Positions 50,302 to 59,381 of a stretch of DNA of 64,000 nucleotides are shown one piece after another; position 1 is the first letter of the stretch, and every line of letters begins with the position of its first letter. This stretch comes from JANNAT01 sp031384605. Lineage in GTDB: Bacteria > Pseudomonadota > Alphaproteobacteria > Rhodobacterales > Rhodobacteraceae. The position numbers were made by a program, and so were the translations under genes. The stretch covers positions 1-64,000 of the forward strand of contig JANNAT010000089.1 of assembly GCA_031384605.1 (NCBI GenBank). Reading direction: 5' to 3'. A model generated the notes under the pieces. That model made no database searches and was not told where the DNA came from. It worked only from the letters and a program-made list of their open reading frames with translations.

Positions 50302-53300
50302 ATGAAGATCGAGCGTAAATTTACCACCGAAGCAAGCGGTGCATATGGCGCGATGGCGTTCAACGTCACCACGTCGGAAATTCGCAATCCCGACGGCAAG
50401 ATCGTGTTCCGCAATGAGGGCGTCGAGGTGCCCGCCGGGTGGAGCCAGGTTGCCTCGGACGTGTTGGCGCAAAAATATTTCCGCAAAGCGGGAATTCCGG
50501 CGGTTTTGAAGAAGATAAAAGAAAAAGGCATGCCCGAATTTCTTTGGCGGTCTGTTCCTGACGAAGACGCGCTGGCCAAACTGCCCGCTGAAGACCGTCT
50601 GGTTGGTGAGACATCTGCCAAACAAGTGTTTGACCGGCTGGCAGGGGCCTGGGCCTATTGGGGCTGGAAGGGGGGCTATTTCAGTACCGAATCCTATGCC
50701 CGCGCCTATTATGATGAAATGCGCTTTATGCTGGCCCGCCAGATGGCAGCGCCGAATTCACCGCAGTGGTTCAATACCGGCCTGCATTGGGCCTACGGCG
50801 TTGATGGCCCGGCGCAAGGGCATTACTACGTCGATCACGCCACGGGCAAACTGACCAAATCCGACAGCGCTTATGAACACCCGCAGCCGCACGCGTGTTT
50901 CATCCAATCGGTCAAGGATGATCTGGTTGGCGACGGCGGCATCATGGATCTTTGGGTGCGCGAAGCACGGCTGTTCAAATACGGCTCTGGCACCGGCACC
51001 AATTTCTCATCGTTGCGTGGCGAAGGTGAAAAACTGTCAGGCGGCGGCAAATCTTCCGGCCTGATGGGGTTCTTGAAAATCGGTGACCGCGCTGCGGGTG
51101 CGATCAAATCCGGCGGCACCACGCGCCGTGCCGCCAAGATGGTGATCTGCGATATGGATCACCCCGATGTTGAGGCGTTCGTGAACTGGAAAGTGATTGA
51201 GGAACAAAAGGTTGCCTCACTGGTCGCCGGTTCCAAGGCGCATTCGGCCTGCTTGAACGATCTGTTCGCGGCGATCAAGGCGTGGGATGGCACCATCGAA
51301 GACGCCACCAATGCCACGAAAAACGCCGCCCTGAAAACCGCCATTCGTGCGGCCAAAAAGGCAATGATCCCCGATACCTACACCTTCCGCGTGCTGCAAT
51401 ATGCCCGTCAGGGTTTCACAAGCATCGAATTCCCCACCTATGACACCGATTGGGATTCTGAGGCCTATATCACCGTGTCTGGCCAGAATTCGAACAACTC
51501 GGTCCGCGTCACCGATGCATTCTTGCAGGCAGTAAAAGACGATGCCGACTGGGCGCTGATCCGGCGCACCGATGGCAAAGTTGCCAAAACCATCAAGGCG
51601 CGCGAATTGTGGGATCAGGTCGGCCACGCCGCCTGGGCTTGCGCTGATCCGGGGATCCAGTTTCACGATACTGTAAACGCCTGGCACACCTGCCCCGAAG
51701 ATGGCGCGATCCGGGGATCAAACCCCTGTTCGGAATATATGTTCCTAGATGATACCGCCTGCAATCTGGCGTCGATGAACCTGCTGACCTTCTTCCGCGA
51801 TGGCAATTTTGACGCCGACGGCTATATCCACGCCACCCGGTTGTGGACCGTTACCTTGGAAATCTCGGTGATGATGGCGCAGTTTCCGTCTAAGGAAATA
51901 GCACAAAATTCCTTTGATTTCCGCACCCTTGGCTTGGGCTATGCCAATATCGGCGGCCTTTTGATGAACATGGGACTTGGCTACGATTCCACCGAAGGCC
52001 GCGCGTTGTGCGGCGCATTGACCGCCTTGATGACTGGCGTGTCCTATGCCACATCCGCCGAAATGGCGCGCGAATTGGGGGCCTTTGCCGGATACAGCCG
52101 CAATGCCAGCCATATGCTGCGCGTGATCCGCAACCACCGCGCCGCGGCTTATGGCAAAACCAGCGGCTATGAAGCGGTGAACGTTAATCCCGTCGCCTTG
52201 GACGCCGCAAACTGCCCCGATCAAACCCTGATCACCTTGGCCAAATCGGCCTGGGACGAAGCGCTGACGCTGGGTCAGGCCCATGGATACCGCAATGCCC
52301 AAACCACGGTGATTGCCCCCACTGGCACCATTGGTCTGGTGATGGATTGCGATACCACCGGGATTGAGCCCGACTTTGCGCTGGTGAAATTCAAGAAACT
52401 GGCGGGGGGCGGGTATTTCAAGATCATCAACCAATCGGTGCCTGCCGCCTTGGAAAAGCTGGGCTATTCCACATCGCAAGCCGCCGAGATGGTTGCCCAT
52501 GCGGTAGGCCACGGCAGCATCGGCAACTGCCCCGGCATCAACACCACATCGTTGATCGGCCACGGCTTTGGCGCGCGGGAACTGGAAAAGATCGAATCCG
52601 CCCTGCCATCGGCCTTTGATATCCGGTTCGTGTTCAACCAATGGACGATTGGCGAGGATTTCTGCAAGAAAACGCTGGGGATTCCCGCCGAAAAGCTGAA
52701 CGATCCCACCTTTGATCTGCTGCGCCATTTGGGGTTCACAAAAGCCCAGATTGACGCCGCCAATGATCATGTCTGCGGCACGATGACCTTGGAAAACGCG
52801 CCGTTCCTGAAGAAAGAACACTATTCCGTTTTCGACTGCGCCAACCCCTGCGGTAAAACCGGCAAGCGGTTCTTGTCGGTCGACAGCCACATTCACATGA
52901 TGGCAGCGGCACAATCGTTCATCTCTGGGGCAATTTCTAAAACCATCAACATGCCCAACAATGCCACGATTGATTCCACTTTGGCCGCTTATGAGCTGTC
53001 ATGGTCCTTGGGCATCAAAGCCAATGCGCTTTACCGGGATGGATCGAAACTGTCCCAGCCGCTGGCGTCGGCCCTGGTTGATGATGATGAGGTGGCCGAA
53101 GACATCATGGCAACCGGCACGGCGCATGAAAAAACCATCGTGATGGCCGAAAAGATTGTCGAAAAAATCATCATCAAGGAAATCATCCGCACCAACCGTG
53201 AAAAACTGCCGGAACGTCGTAAAGGTTACACCCAAAAGGCCATCGTCGGCGGCCATAAGGTGTATCTGCGCACCGGCGAATACGGCGATGGCCGTCTTGG

Positions 53301-53988
53301 AGAGATTTTCATCGACATGCACAAGGAAGGTGCGGGCTTTCGCGCCATGATGAACAACTTTGCCATCGCAATTTCGGTGGGCCTGCAATACGGCGTGCCG
53401 CTGGAGGAATATGTTGAGGCGTTCACCTTCACCCGGTTTGAACCGGCGGGCATGGTGCAGGGCAACGATTCGGTGAAAAACGCCACCTCGATCCTTGACT
53501 ATATCTTCCGCGAACTGGCGATTTCCTACCTTGATCGTACCGATCTAGCCCATGTCAAACCCACGGGTGCCTCGTTCGACGATCTGGGGCGCGGCGTGGA
53601 AGAGGGCAAGCGCAATGTCTCGGAACTGTCCGATCAAGCCGCCACGCGGGGGCTGGAAGTGCTGAAACAAATCAGCTCGACCGGGTATCTGCGCAAGCGT
53701 TTGCCGTCCGAACTGGTGGTGCTGCAAGGCGGCATGGGGGCGACGGCGCTGGCGAACGGCACTGATCCGGTGTCGGCGTTGAACATGCTTATCCCGCAAA
53801 CCGCAACCGGCAGCTTTGCCAGCATGACCGCACTTGCCACGGGAACCGTGTCAATGGATCCGCGGTCAAAAGCCAAGATGCAAGGCTATGAGGGCGACCC
53901 CTGCGGTGAATGCGGCAACTACACGCTGGTGCGCAACGGCACCTGCATGAAGTGCAATACCTGTGGCGGGACCAGCGGGTGTAGCTAG
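50302..53988 (+). CDS. nrdJ: Adenosylcobalamin-dependent (class II) ribonucleotide reductase
   Basis: 1228 aa from MKIERKFTTEASGAYGAMAF; upstream in-frame ATGs at 50287 and 50296 are less likely by homology. It reduces ribonucleotides without oxygen-dependent radical formation. Core: QWFNTGLHWAYG, HPQPHACFIQSV, GTGTNFSSLRGEGEKLSGGGKSSG, NPCSEYMFLDDTACNLASMNLL (active-site Cys and Glu), PTGTIGLVMDCDTTGIEPDFAL, and a C-terminal four-Cys zinc-type end CGECGNYTLVRNGTCMKC. Terminator follows. Confidence 0.97.
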   Translation: MKIERKFTTEASGAYGAMAFNVTTSEIRNPDGKIVFRNEGVEVPAGWSQVASDVLAQKYFRKAGIPAVLKKIKEKGMPEFLWRSVPDEDALAKLPAEDRLVGETSAKQVFDRLAGAWAYWGWKGGYFSTESYARAYYDEMRFMLARQMAAPNSPQWFNTGLHWAYGVDGPAQGHYYVDHATGKLTKSDSAYEHPQPHACFIQSVKDDLVGDGGIMDLWVREARLFKYGSGTGTNFSSLRGEGEKLSGGGKSSGLMGFLKIGDRAAGAIKSGGTTRRAAKMVICDMDHPDVEAFVNWKVIEEQKVASLVAGSKAHSACLNDLFAAIKAWDGTIEDATNATKNAALKTAIRAAKKAMIPDTYTFRVLQYARQGFTSIEFPTYDTDWDSEAYITVSGQNSNNSVRVTDAFLQAVKDDADWALIRRTDGKVAKTIKARELWDQVGHAAWACADPGIQFHDTVNAWHTCPEDGAIRGSNPCSEYMFLDDTACNLASMNLLTFFRDGNFDADGYIHATRLWTVTLEISVMMAQFPSKEIAQNSFDFRTLGLGYANIGGLLMNMGLGYDSTEGRALCGALTALMTGVSYATSAEMARELGAFAGYSRNASHMLRVIRNHRAAAYGKTSGYEAVNVNPVALDAANCPDQTLITLAKSAWDEALTLGQAHGYRNAQTTVIAPTGTIGLVMDCDTTGIEPDFALVKFKKLAGGGYFKIINQSVPAALEKLGYSTSQAAEMVAHAVGHGSIGNCPGINTTSLIGHGFGARELEKIESALPSAFDIRFVFNQWTIGEDFCKKTLGIPAEKLNDPTFDLLRHLGFTKAQIDAANDHVCGTMTLENAPFLKKEHYSVFDCANPCGKTGKRFLSVDSHIHMMAAAQSFISGAISKTINMPNNATIDSTLAAYELSWSLGIKANALYRDGSKLSQPLASALVDDDEVAEDIMATGTAHEKTIVMAEKIVEKIIIKEIIRTNREKLPERRKGYTQKAIVGGHKVYLRTGEYGDGRLGEIFIDMHKEGAGFRAMMNNFAIAISVGLQYGVPLEEYVEAFTFTRFEPAGMVQGNDSVKNATSILDYIFRELAISYLDRTDLAHVKPTGASFDDLGRGVEEGKRNVSELSDQAATRGLEVLKQISSTGYLRKRLPSELVVLQGGMGATALANGTDPVSALNMLIPQTATGSFASMTALATGTVSMDPRSKAKMQGYEGDPCGECGNYTLVRNGTCMKCNTCGGTSGCS

Positions 53989-54015
53989 TCCGCCTGAAAG
54001 CGAAATCTGAATTAC

Positions 54016-54046
54016 CCTGCGCAGTCAGATGATTGCGCAGGTTTCT
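54016..54046 (+). terminator. Terminator after nrdJ
   Basis: CCTGCGCA / TGCGCAGG stem with a 10-base loop followed by TTTCT, 28 bases after the nrdJ stop. The T-run is short. Confidence 0.7.
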
Positions 54047-54115
54047 AAACATGTCACATTAAGTCCGGCCAAGGTTACCACGGCAGGCCCGCTTTTCTGT
54101 CAGTCGAAATTGCAG

Positions 54116-54214
54116 CCAATTTGGCTAAAATTTGCTTTCATCTGTTCAAAAATATCCCACGGGGGAACCAGCTTTGGCCTTGGCCAAAGCTGGTCGGGGG
54201 TGTGAAACCCCCGG
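54116..54214 (-). repeat. 3'-end hairpin repeat, copy C (after tRNA-Gln)
   Basis: On the minus strand: GGGGGTTTCACACCCCC hairpin (54196-54212), then an extra perfect hairpin CCAGCTTTGGCC-TT-GGCCAAAGCTGG inserted, then CCCCCGTGGGATATTT, GAACAGATGAAAGC and AATTTTAG. It lies downstream of tRNA-Gln on the same strand. Confidence 0.7.
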
Positions 54215-54268
54215 CTGCGTATCAACACACCAACCCTGTGGCGCGGAAAACTTGAAATTGCACTAATC

Positions 54269-54343
54269 TGGCTGGGGCGGGAGGGATCGAACCTCCGTAT
54301 GTCGGTACCAAAAACCGATGCCTTACCGCTTGGCGACGCCCCA
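54269..54343 (-). tRNA. tRNA-Gln (anticodon UUG)
   Basis: Acceptor stem TGGGGCG/CGCCCCA, D-arm GCCAAGCGGTAAGGC, anticodon stem TCGGT/ACCGA with loop TTTTGGT (anticodon TTG), T-arm GGAGGTTCGATCCCTCC, discriminator G and an encoded CCA. No prophage or integrase beside it. Confidence 0.97.
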
Positions 54344-54445
54344 ACTGCGGCGGTGTTTAGCCATTGAATGGGGTGGCTGCAAGAGGCTTCAGGGGAAAAT
54401 CTTCAAACGGTTGCATGGCTTGGGCCAGTCAGGGTAAAGGGCGCT

Positions 54446-55624
54446 ATGGAACAGGTTGACGTCGTTGTATTGGGCGCAGGGGCCGCGGGCATGTTTGCGG
54501 CCATCGAGGCGGGCAGGCGCGGCCGCCGCGTGCTGGTGATTGATCACGCAAGGGCGGCGGGCGAGAAAATCCGCATCTCGGGTGGCGGGCGCTGTAATTT
54601 TACCAATCTGGGGATCGCCCCTGACCGATTCCTGTCGAAAAACCCACGCTTTGCGCTGTCGGCGCTGAAACGCTTTACTCAATGGGATTTTATCGCCCGG
54701 ATGGATGGCGCTGGGATCAGCTGGCACGAAAAAACTTTGGGGCAGTTGTTTTGCGATGGCTCGGCCAAGCAAGTGGTCGATATGTTGCTGCGCGATATGG
54801 CCAGAGGTGGCGTTGCACTGTGGTTAGGGTGCGGGCTTGGCCCCGTTCGCCGCAGTGCCGATGGGTTTGAGGTCGACACCGCGCGCGGCACGGTGCGCGC
54901 GGCGTCGGTGATTGTGGCCGCGGGCGGCAAGTCGATCCCCAAAATGGGCGCTACGGGGTACGGCTATGATGTGGCGCGGGCGTTTGGGTTGCCCGTGCTG
55001 GACACCCGCCCCGGTTTGGTGCCGCTGACTTTTGCCGAACAGGAACTGGCATGGATGGTGCCGCTGGCGGGCGTCGCGGTAAACGCGCGGATCAGTTGCG
55101 GTGCGCGCGCCTTTGATGAGGCGGTTTTGTTCACCCATCGCGGTCTTTCGGGCCCCGCGGTGCTGCAGATCAGCAGTTATTGGCGAGAAGGGACGGCGGT
55201 TGCGCTGAACTTGTTGCCCGGGGCCGATGTGGCCGGGCTGTTATCAGCGGAAAAAACCGAGAATGGCAGGCAAGCTTTGCGCACGACGCTGGGGCGGTAT
55301 CTGCCTGAACGGCTGGCACGCCACATAGAGGCCGCATCGGCGATCAGCGCCCCTATGGCCGAAATTTCGCGCACAGGCCTTGCCCAAGTCGCCGACCGGG
55401 TCGCAAATTGGCAACTGACGCCGGTGGGATCAGAAGGCTACCGCACCGCCGAAGTCACGCTTGGCGGCGTGGATACTGATGCGCTGGACGGGCGCACGAT
55501 GCGCGCGCGCGGGGTGCCCGGGCTTTACTTCATCGGCGAAGTGGTGGATGTAACCGGCTGGCTGGGCGGCTATAATTTTCAATGGGCCTGGTCATCAGGT
55601 TGGGCGGCAGGGCAGGTCGCATAG
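54446..55624 (+). CDS. BaiN/HI0933-family FAD-dependent oxidoreductase
   Basis: 392 aa from MEQVDVVVLGAGAAGMFAA with AAGGG upstream. Rossmann FAD motif GAGAAGMFAAIEAG (residue 10) and RISGGGRCNFTN, both diagnostic of the HI0933/YhiN family; later DGSAKQVVDMLLRDM, TAEVTLGGVDTDAL and LYFIGEVVDVTGWLGGYNFQWAWSSG. Soluble flavoprotein; its physiological substrate is not known in most species. Ends directly at a double palindrome. Confidence 0.93.
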   Translation: MEQVDVVVLGAGAAGMFAAIEAGRRGRRVLVIDHARAAGEKIRISGGGRCNFTNLGIAPDRFLSKNPRFALSALKRFTQWDFIARMDGAGISWHEKTLGQLFCDGSAKQVVDMLLRDMARGGVALWLGCGLGPVRRSADGFEVDTARGTVRAASVIVAAGGKSIPKMGATGYGYDVARAFGLPVLDTRPGLVPLTFAEQELAWMVPLAGVAVNARISCGARAFDEAVLFTHRGLSGPAVLQISSYWREGTAVALNLLPGADVAGLLSAEKTENGRQALRTTLGRYLPERLARHIEAASAISAPMAEISRTGLAQVADRVANWQLTPVGSEGYRTAEVTLGGVDTDALDGRTMRARGVPGLYFIGEVVDVTGWLGGYNFQWAWSSGWAAGQVA

Positions 55625-55625
55625 C

Positions 55626-55669
55626 CAAAATTCTTCGAAGAATTTTGCAAATTTTTTTGAAAAAATTTG
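55626..55669 (+). terminator. Double palindrome after the flavoprotein gene
   Basis: A perfect 22-base palindrome centred on TTCGAA (55626-55647) and a CAAATTTTTTT-G-AAAAAATTTG palindrome (55648-55669). Same plan and nearly the same sequence as 885-929. It begins two bases past the stop. Confidence 0.6.
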
Positions 55670-55674
55670 GGCTA

Positions 55675-55835
55675 AGCCTTGACGGATCACGGCCCTGTGA
55701 CTACCTCGACGATACGAACCGGGCCCCTCTGGCGACAAGTTGTCGTGATTTCGGATCGTATCGAGCGCGCTCGGTGGTGGCCCTGTCGATCCCGTCATGG
55801 CTGCTTCCCAGTGCGTTCCTCACCTTTATAGAGGC
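55675..55835 (+). ncRNA. Candidate structured leader (terC-type RNA) upstream of terC
   Basis: CGATACGA (about 55710) can pair with TCGTATCG (about 55757); an inner CGACAA-G-TTGTCG hairpin and an outer ACTACC/GGTGGT pairing extend the stem. The GGCCCTGT sequence occurs before and after it. A published terC RNA motif upstream of TerC genes in alphaproteobacteria, and the manganese riboswitch before TerC in others, make a cis-regulatory RNA plausible. I cannot check it against the covariance model. Confidence 0.45.
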
Positions 55836-55840
55836 CGCAA

Positions 55841-56839
55841 ATGGATCTACTGTTTTATACTTTGTTTCTGGGAACCCCGCTGTGGCTGTGGTTCACCTTT
55901 ATCGGCATAGTCATCGCGCTGCTTGCGTTTGATCTGGGCATTCTGAACAAGACCGATCATGAAATAGGTGTTTCTGAAAGCCTGAAACTGTCGACGCTTT
56001 ACATCTCGCTTGGCGTCGCTTTTGGCGGCTTTGTCTGGTATCAGTTGGGCCAGCAGCCGGCGGTTGAATATCTGACGGCCTTTGTGGTTGAAAAGACGCT
56101 GGCACTGGACAACGTCTTTGTTATTGCCCTGATTTTCACCTATTTCGCCATTCCGCGCCAATATCAGCACCGGGTGCTGTTCTGGGGTATTCTGGGCGTG
56201 ATCGTGTTGCGCGGCATCATGATCGGAGTTGGGGCGACGCTGGTCGCGCAATATGCATGGATTTTGTATATCTTTGCAGCGTTTTTGATCTTTACCGGTG
56301 TCAAGATGCTGATAACCGATGATAAGCCACTGGATTTGAACGAAAATCCGGTGTTGCGATTTATGCGTAAACGCTTTCGGGTTACCGAAGATCTGCGTGG
56401 CAACAACTTTTTTGTGACCCAACCCGACCCCAAAACCGGCAAGGCCACGCGCTATATGACGCCGTTATTTCTGGCGCTGGTGCTGATCGAAATCGCCGAT
56501 CTGGTGTTTGCGGTGGATTCAGTGCCGGCGGTGTTTGCGATCACTACAGATCCGTTCATCGTCTACACGTCGAATATCTTTGCAATTCTTGGCCTGCGGG
56601 CGCTGTATTTCGCACTGGCCGCCGTGTTGCACCGGTTCCACTATTTGAAATATGCGCTGGCGATCTTGTTGGTGTTTATCGGATCGAAGATTTTTGTGGC
56701 CGATCTTTTTGGCTGGCAGAAGTTTCCTGCACAATGGTCGCTGGGCATCACCTTTGCGATCCTTGCCGCGGGTGTGATTTATTCGCTGTGGCGCAGTCGC
56801 AATGATGTGCCCGAAGTGCATCACGACAAAGCCGCGTGA
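55841..56839 (+). CDS. TerC/Alx-family integral membrane protein
   Basis: 332 aa, about nine helices. Family signatures EKTLALDNVFVIALIF and EIADLVFAVDSVPAVFAIT with paired acidic residues inside the membrane, and the cytoplasmic loop PLDLNENPVLRFMRKRFRVTEDLRGNNFF. Related Alx/MeeF proteins export manganese, so ion export is likely. GAGG upstream. Bidirectional terminator follows; a structured leader precedes. Confidence 0.93.
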   Translation: MDLLFYTLFLGTPLWLWFTFIGIVIALLAFDLGILNKTDHEIGVSESLKLSTLYISLGVAFGGFVWYQLGQQPAVEYLTAFVVEKTLALDNVFVIALIFTYFAIPRQYQHRVLFWGILGVIVLRGIMIGVGATLVAQYAWILYIFAAFLIFTGVKMLITDDKPLDLNENPVLRFMRKRFRVTEDLRGNNFFVTQPDPKTGKATRYMTPLFLALVLIEIADLVFAVDSVPAVFAITTDPFIVYTSNIFAILGLRALYFALAAVLHRFHYLKYALAILLVFIGSKIFVADLFGWQKFPAQWSLGITFAILAAGVIYSLWRSRNDVPEVHHDKAA

Positions 56840-56850
56840 TTTGCGGCGAT

Positions 56851-56874
56851 GCCCGGCCCCCAAAGCCGGGCGTT
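56851..56874. terminator. Bidirectional terminator between terC and kdsA
   Basis: GCCCGGC - CCCCAAA - GCCGGGC stem followed by GTTT, lying in the 42-base gap between two convergent stops. Confidence 0.7.
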
Positions 56875-56881
56875 TGCCCTT

Positions 56882-57712
56882 CTAAAGGTGCAGCGGGTCT
56901 GATTTGGCCAGCCGGTCAAAAGCCATCAGACTGGCGATCAGGGCGGGCATATCCGCCAGGTTGATCATGTTTGGCCCATCAGACGGGGCCATATCGGGGG
57001 CCTGATGGGTTTCCAAAAACACCCCGGCGATGCCCAAGGAAACGGCAGCCCGCGCGAGCACGGGCGCGAATTCGCGTTGCCCGCCAGAGCGGTCACCCAA
57101 ACCGCCCGGAGATGCCACCGCGTGCGTGGCGTCCATGATCACCGGATAGCCCGTGCGCGCCATGATCGGCAGGCTGCGCATATCGGCGATCAAGGCGTTG
57201 TAGCCAAAGGTGGTGCCGCGTTCGGTCAGCATGATCTTGTCGTTGCCGGTTGAGGCGATCTTGGCCGCCACATTGGCCATGCCCGCAGGATCCAGAAACT
57301 GGCCTTTCTTGACGTTTACCACAGCCCCGGTTTGCCCCGCAGCGATCAAAAGGTCAGTCTGACGGCATAACAGCGCCGGGATTTGCAGCACATCGACCAC
57401 CGCCGCCACTTCGGCCGCCTGACCAGGTTCGTGAAAATCGGTTAACACCGGTAGGCCCATGGTCTTGATCGCGGCAAGGATTTTCAGGCCCGCATCCATC
57501 CCAAGCCCACGCTTGCCCGCCATCGACGTGCGGTTGGCTTTGTCATAGCTGGCCTTGAACACATACTGCGCGCCAACCGCCGCACAGGCATCTTGCATAA
57601 CGCCCGCAATCATCTGCGCGTGGTCCAGACTTTCCAGCTGACACGGACCCGCGATGACCAGCAGGGGCAAGTCATTGCCAACGGATAACCCGCCGATTTT
57701 CACATGGTTCAT
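56882..57712 (-). CDS. kdsA: 3-deoxy-8-phosphooctulonate synthase
   Basis: 276 aa from MNHVKIGGLSVGNDLPLLVIAGPCQLES; a TTG two codons earlier is possible. Condenses phosphoenolpyruvate with arabinose 5-phosphate for Kdo synthesis. IAGPCQLES, FKASYDKANRTSM, PALLCRQTDLLIAAGQTGAVVNVKKGQFLDP and MDATHAVASPGG are diagnostic. Kdo is also the linker sugar of group 2-type capsules, which fits kpsE-kpsT upstream on the same strand. Confidence 0.96.
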   Translation of the reverse strand: MNHVKIGGLSVGNDLPLLVIAGPCQLESLDHAQMIAGVMQDACAAVGAQYVFKASYDKANRTSMAGKRGLGMDAGLKILAAIKTMGLPVLTDFHEPGQAAEVAAVVDVLQIPALLCRQTDLLIAAGQTGAVVNVKKGQFLDPAGMANVAAKIASTGNDKIMLTERGTTFGYNALIADMRSLPIMARTGYPVIMDATHAVASPGGLGDRSGGQREFAPVLARAAVSLGIAGVFLETHQAPDMAPSDGPNMINLADMPALIASLMAFDRLAKSDPLHL

Positions 57713-57737
57713 TGGCAATCCCAGTTGCTATGCGGCA

Positions 57738-59381
57738 TTATGCCGTGACTTGTTCGCGCAAGATCGCCACGGTCATCGACAACATCAGATAGATGCCCGC
57801 AAAGATCAACATCACGACCAATGTGTTTTCGAAGGCCCGCGGATAGGCGGCCTCATCGGGCACAATCGGGCTGACCGACATCAGCAGATACCGGGTTTGC
57901 CGATTTGCTTCGGTGCGCGATGTTTCAAGGGCCGCCAAAGACTGGCTGAACATCACCTGGCGCGTTTGCACATCGGCCTGGGCCACCACCAACTGGCTTT
58001 GCACCTTTGCCAAAGAAAAGCCACTTGCGCTGTCCGTCGTCAGTTTTGCCCGCAGCACGGCAATTTCCGCGTTCAGCGTGGCGATGCGCCGCTTAAGCGG
58101 TTCCATCCGGGCGACGTTCGGGGTTTCATTGGATTGCATCTGCGCCAAAGACAGCTTGTCCTGCGTCATCTGGGTTTCCAGCTGACCGATTTGCCCGCTG
58201 ATCAGGCCCACTTCCAGTTCAGACGATAATACCTGATATTTTTCCTGCAAATTAACAACATGCAGATTTGCCCTGTCCAGTTCCAGCTTGGCCTTTTCAA
58301 AGCTTTCCGTCGCGCCCTGCATCTGATCATTCCGCACCCGTTCGGTCATCTGATAGACCTGCTGTTCGGCATAACCGATCAGCTTTTTGGAAATCGCAGC
58401 GCTGACTTCAGGATCAGCCGCGATCACTTCCATTTTGATCAGGCCTTCGGTCGGATCATAGGAAATTTTTACATTGCGGCGGTAAACCTTATAGGCGGCG
58501 GCATTGGTGGCATTGGGGTCAAGCCGTTGGATCGGGTCAATCGCAGGGTCGGAATACTGGGCCCGAAAGCCGATATCGGTGTCCAGACGCTGCATCGCGT
58601 CCTGGCTTTGCAGATAGCCTTGCACGGAAATGCTGTCTTGCGCCCCTGCCATCGGCGTGCCGCTTAACAATCCGCCCATCCCAGAGGCAGAGGGGGCTTC
58701 GGCTTTCTGGATGACGAATTCCGTTTTTGACGAATAAAACGTCGTGGCAATGGTGTAATAGTAAAACCCCGCCATGATCGTTGGCAGCAGCACAAACACA
58801 AACAACCGGGCCGCCAGCAGCATGGATTTGCGGCGACGCCGCTGCGCCATATCGCGCTGAATCTTCATCACTTCGGCAATATGGGCCTGTTCGGCGCGGG
58901 CCTCGGTCGAGGCCACTTGCATCGGCCGCATGGTTTGCGGCAATCGGATGCCATCGCCCCCGGGCGTGACGGTCAGCGCGCGCGACCCTCCACCGGGCGG
59001 CTGATCGGCCGATGACACCAGTTCAAGCACCGAATTGGTCTGGAACGGATCAATGCCTGCATTGCGCAACAAGCGCACGGCGTCAAAATCAGATGTCGCA
59101 GGCAGGCCATGCTTTTGGGCGACCCGCCGCGCCATGCGCAACTGACGCCCCGTCAGCCCTTCGCGGCGAATGGTATCAATTTCTGGACCAGCGTCAGGCT
59201 GCGGCACAAGGGCAGAATTGCGGGCGGTGGCAAAGCGTTGATTGCCAAAGCCATCATCATTTGCACCGGGAAAAAACGCATCATCACCGATGACCTTCGG
59301 GCCAGCCGCGGCAGGTTTCGGGGCAGGAACCGCGACCGGATCACTGCGGCGGGTGCGGAACCGCTTAACGCTGAGCTTCAT
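57738..59381 (-). CDS. kpsE: Capsule polysaccharide export inner-membrane protein (KpsE-like)
   Basis: 547 aa from MKLSVKRFRTRRSDPV (ATG 59387 also possible). A long cytoplasmic N-terminal region of about 190 residues contains GLTGRQLRMARRVAQKHGLPATSDFDAVRLLRNAGIDPFQ, absent from E. coli KpsE. TM1 is LLAARLFVFVLLPTIMAGFYYYTIATTFY; a periplasmic coiled-coil domain with FVIQKAEAPS and LLGYA-like (KKLIGYAEQQVYQMTERVRNDQ) follows; TM2 is NTLVVMLIFAGIYLMLSMTVAIL. PCP-3 family, spans the periplasm in capsule export. Overlaps the kpsT end. Confidence 0.88.
   Translation of the reverse strand: MKLSVKRFRTRRSDPVAVPAPKPAAAGPKVIGDDAFFPGANDDGFGNQRFATARNSALVPQPDAGPEIDTIRREGLTGRQLRMARRVAQKHGLPATSDFDAVRLLRNAGIDPFQTNSVLELVSSADQPPGGGSRALTVTPGGDGIRLPQTMRPMQVASTEARAEQAHIAEVMKIQRDMAQRRRRKSMLLAARLFVFVLLPTIMAGFYYYTIATTFYSSKTEFVIQKAEAPSASGMGGLLSGTPMAGAQDSISVQGYLQSQDAMQRLDTDIGFRAQYSDPAIDPIQRLDPNATNAAAYKVYRRNVKISYDPTEGLIKMEVIAADPEVSAAISKKLIGYAEQQVYQMTERVRNDQMQGATESFEKAKLELDRANLHVVNLQEKYQVLSSELEVGLISGQIGQLETQMTQDKLSLAQMQSNETPNVARMEPLKRRIATLNAEIAVLRAKLTTDSASGFSLAKVQSQLVVAQADVQTRQVMFSQSLAALETSRTEANRQTRYLLMSVSPIVPDEAAYPRAFENTLVVMLIFAGIYLMLSMTVAILREQVTA

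Noticed and set aside
51745..52914. 389-aa minus-strand open frame inside nrdJ
   Set aside because: Antisense of a highly conserved enzyme, no family resemblance, codon positions fit nrdJ.
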